DNA of 15,383 nt from SVTX01 sp964567085 (GTDB lineage: Bacteria > Bacillota > Clostridia > Oscillospirales > CAG-272). Below are positions 13,910 through 15,383 of this stretch, in pieces. A program made the position numbers and the translations under genes. The stretch spans positions 1 to 15,383 of the forward strand of contig CAZMKU010000032.1 of the NCBI GenBank assembly GCA_964567085.1, read 5' to 3'. The notes beneath the pieces are model-generated. The model worked only from the letters and a program-made list of their open reading frames with translations, ran no database searches and had not been told where the DNA came from. Position 1 is the first letter of the stretch. Each line of letters begins with the position of its first letter.

Positions 13910-14515
13910 ATGAATAATTTTCCTTTGCAGAATGCGCTCGTTCCCATGGTCGTTGAGCAGACAGGCCGCGGCGAGCGTTCTTACGATATTTTCTCTCGCT
14001 TGCTTAATGACAGAATTATCTTTTTGTCCGATGAGGTAAACGATACAACGGCCTCCCTTGTTGTCGCTCAGCTTCTTTTCCTCGAAGCGCAGGACCCCAC
14101 AAAGGATATTTTCTTCTATATCAATAGCCCCGGAGGATCTGTAACTGCGGGCATGGCAATTTACGATACTATGCAGTACATCAAGTGCGACGTTTCCACG
14201 ATCTGTATAGGTATGGCTGCGAGCATGGGCGCGTTTCTTCTCTCCGCAGGCACAAAGGGCAAGAGAATCGCTCTCCCCCACTCTGAGATCATGATCCACC
14301 AGCCTCTCGGCGGCGCGCAAGGTCAGGCATCCGACATCAAGATCCGCGCAGAGCTCATTCTCCGCACACGCGATATGCTCAACAAGATCCTCTCCGAGAA
14401 CACAGGAAAGAGCATCGAGCAGATCGAAAAGGACACTGACAGAGATTACTTTATGACGGCAGAGGAAGCGCTCAGCTACGGCATTATCGACCGCATCCTC
14501 ACAAAGCACGAATAA
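13910..14515 (+). CDS. clpP: ATP-dependent Clp protease proteolytic subunit
   Basis: 201-residue serine peptidase that forms the tetradecameric chamber of Clp protease and works with ClpX, ClpC or ClpA. The catalytic triad is S105 (GMAASMGAF), H130 (SEIMIHQP) and D179 (DTDRDYFM). NSPGGSVTAGMAIYDTMQ (72-89) forms the oxyanion-loop region, and QPLGGAQGQASDI (131-143) the handle turn. Length matches the family. ATG 13910 is chosen over an in-frame TTG at 13898, which lies across the GGAGG (13900-13904), and leaves a 5-nt spacing. No CtsR-type heptad repeat (GGTCAAA) is seen upstream, so regulation by CtsR is not supported. It is followed by clpX after 36 nt. Confidence 0.97.
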   Translation: MNNFPLQNALVPMVVEQTGRGERSYDIFSRLLNDRIIFLSDEVNDTTASLVVAQLLFLEAQDPTKDIFFYINSPGGSVTAGMAIYDTMQYIKCDVSTICIGMAASMGAFLLSAGTKGKRIALPHSEIMIHQPLGGAQGQASDIKIRAELILRTRDMLNKILSENTGKSIEQIEKDTDRDYFMTAEEALSYGIIDRILTKHE

Positions 14516-14551
14516 AGCTTTAGCACTGACTATTACGAAAGGTTTTTTATA

Positions 14552-15383
14552 ATGGCAACTAACAACAATCGCACACCGAGCAGACAGAGCGGCGAGGGGC
14601 ATCTCCGCTTTTGCTCGTTTTGCGGCAGAAACGAGAATCAGGTTAATTTCTTAATTCCCTCTCCGAGCGGAATTTACATTTGCGACTTTTGTGTTGAGGC
14701 TTGCTCAGACCTTATTTACGAAACAAAAATCCACGACAGCGGCATGGAGGAGCTTTCGTTTGAAACACTCCCCAAGCCCATACAGATAAAGGAATCGCTT
14801 GACGAGTACGTTATCGGTCAGGACGATGCCAAGGTTGCACTTTCGGTTGCTGTATACAACCACTATAAGAGAATTCTCTACAAAAAGAAAAATCTCAAAA
14901 AGAGAAGCAAAAAGTCGCAGGCTGACGATGACGGAATCGATATTCAGAAAAGCAACGTGCTTCTTTTGGGCCCCACGGGTGTCGGCAAGACTTACCTCGC
15001 GCAGACACTTGCAAAAACGCTTAAAGTCCCCTTTGCTATCGCTGATGCCACGACTCTTACCGAAGCGGGTTACGTTGGCGAGGACGTTGAAAATATCCTT
15101 CTGCGCTTGATTCAGGCGGCAGACTACGACATTGAACGCGCGGAGCGCGGTATTATCTATATTGACGAGATCGACAAGATCTCAAGACGAAGCGAAAACC
15201 GCTCTATCACTCGCGACGTTTCGGGCGAGGGTGTTCAGCAGGCGCTTTTGAAGATCCTTGAAGGCACGGTCGCAAACGTCCCCCCCCAGGGCGGACGTAA
15301 GCATCCCAATCAGGAGTTTATCAAGATAAACACCGAGAATATTCTCTTCATCTGCGGCGGCGCGTTCGACGGACTCCAGCAGC
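14552..15383 (+). CDS. clpX: ATP-dependent Clp protease ATP-binding subunit ClpX (3' end outside window)
   Basis: The open frame runs from ATG 14552 to the window edge, 277 complete codons, and is cut there rather than broken. ClpX is the AAA+ unfoldase that feeds substrates into ClpP. The N-terminal zinc-binding domain has C21-x2-C24 and C44-x2-C47 (CSFCGR and CDFC). The AAA+ module shows Walker A GPTGVGKT (140-147), the pore-loop GYVG (173-176), and Walker B IIYIDEIDK (201-209; D205-E206). Between helix and Walker A there is a Lys-rich insert KKKNLKKRSKKS (111-122), longer than in many ClpX. The ribosome binding site is modest (AAAGG, 14538-14542, 9 nt upstream), unlike the strong sites nearby. 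Co-transcribed with clpP. Confidence 0.96.
   Translation, partial: MATNNNRTPSRQSGEGHLRFCSFCGRNENQVNFLIPSPSGIYICDFCVEACSDLIYETKIHDSGMEELSFETLPKPIQIKESLDEYVIGQDDAKVALSVAVYNHYKRILYKKKNLKKRSKKSQADDDGIDIQKSNVLLLGPTGVGKTYLAQTLAKTLKVPFAIADATTLTEAGYVGEDVENILLRLIQAADYDIERAERGIIYIDEIDKISRRSENRSITRDVSGEGVQQALLKILEGTVANVPPQGGRKHPNQEFIKINTENILFICGGAFDGLQQ

Noticed and set aside
13886..14602. 238-codon open frame on the minus strand opposite clpP
   Set aside because: Antisense to clpP with all catalytic residues present on the plus strand. It also spans the clpP-clpX gap and the clpX start, and shows no family features.
1..15383. Defence island, prophage, integrated element or CRISPR array
   Set aside because: Every gene longer than 60 codons is housekeeping, sporulation or membrane-related; there are no integrases, transposases, direct-repeat arrays or tRNA-flanked attachment sites.

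Overview
The window looks like a core-chromosome segment of an endospore-forming member of the Bacillota, class Clostridia. The grounds are a full SpoIIID and a PdaA-type muramic-delta-lactam deacetylase, strong AGGAGG-like ribosome binding sites, a Gram-positive style tig-clpP-clpX order and moderate GC with AT-rich intergenic regions. I cannot name a family or genus from the sequence alone. I see no insertion sequence, phage gene, CRISPR array, tRNA or rRNA. Seventeen genes fill the window, the last one (clpX) cut by the right edge, and no gene-free gap reaches 300 bases.

Layout. Positions 1-192 hold a perfect 14-bp inverted repeat and the terminator of spoIIID. spoIIID (minus, 193-459) has a good match to a sigma-E promoter. 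Divergent from it is a SpoU/TrmH-family RNA methyltransferase (574-1329), then a YesL/DUF624-type membrane protein (1429-2454) with its own sigma-A promoter. On the minus strand follow two adjacent polysaccharide deacetylases, pdaA (3961-3176) and a NodB-type paralogue (3164-2451), whose stop codon overlaps that of the membrane gene. A lone single-pass membrane protein of unknown function (4797-4114, minus) has its own promoter and terminator.

From a strong sigma-A promoter at 4920-4948 runs a seven-gene plus-strand operon with gaps of 15-28 nt: an apgM-like phosphoglycerate mutase/proposed homoserine kinase, lepB (signal peptidase I), rbgA (50S assembly GTPase), rnhB (RNase HII), a YraN/UPF0102 protein, an M19 dipeptidase and thrC (threonine synthase). 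The operon mixes secretion, ribosome assembly and DNA repair with two genes that may act in consecutive steps of threonine synthesis.

After thrC come a small Cys-rich DUF1540 protein (minus), a calcineurin-like phosphoesterase (plus), and the protein-quality-control block tig, clpP and clpX (partial). tig has its own sigma-A promoter. A long structured inverted repeat lies between tig and clpP.

Nothing here looks like a new multi-gene system. The points most worth following are the apgM-like/thrC linkage as a candidate replacement for classical ThrB homoserine kinase, the tig-clpP hairpin element, the tandem deacetylases, and the unplaced membrane protein with its own transcription unit.
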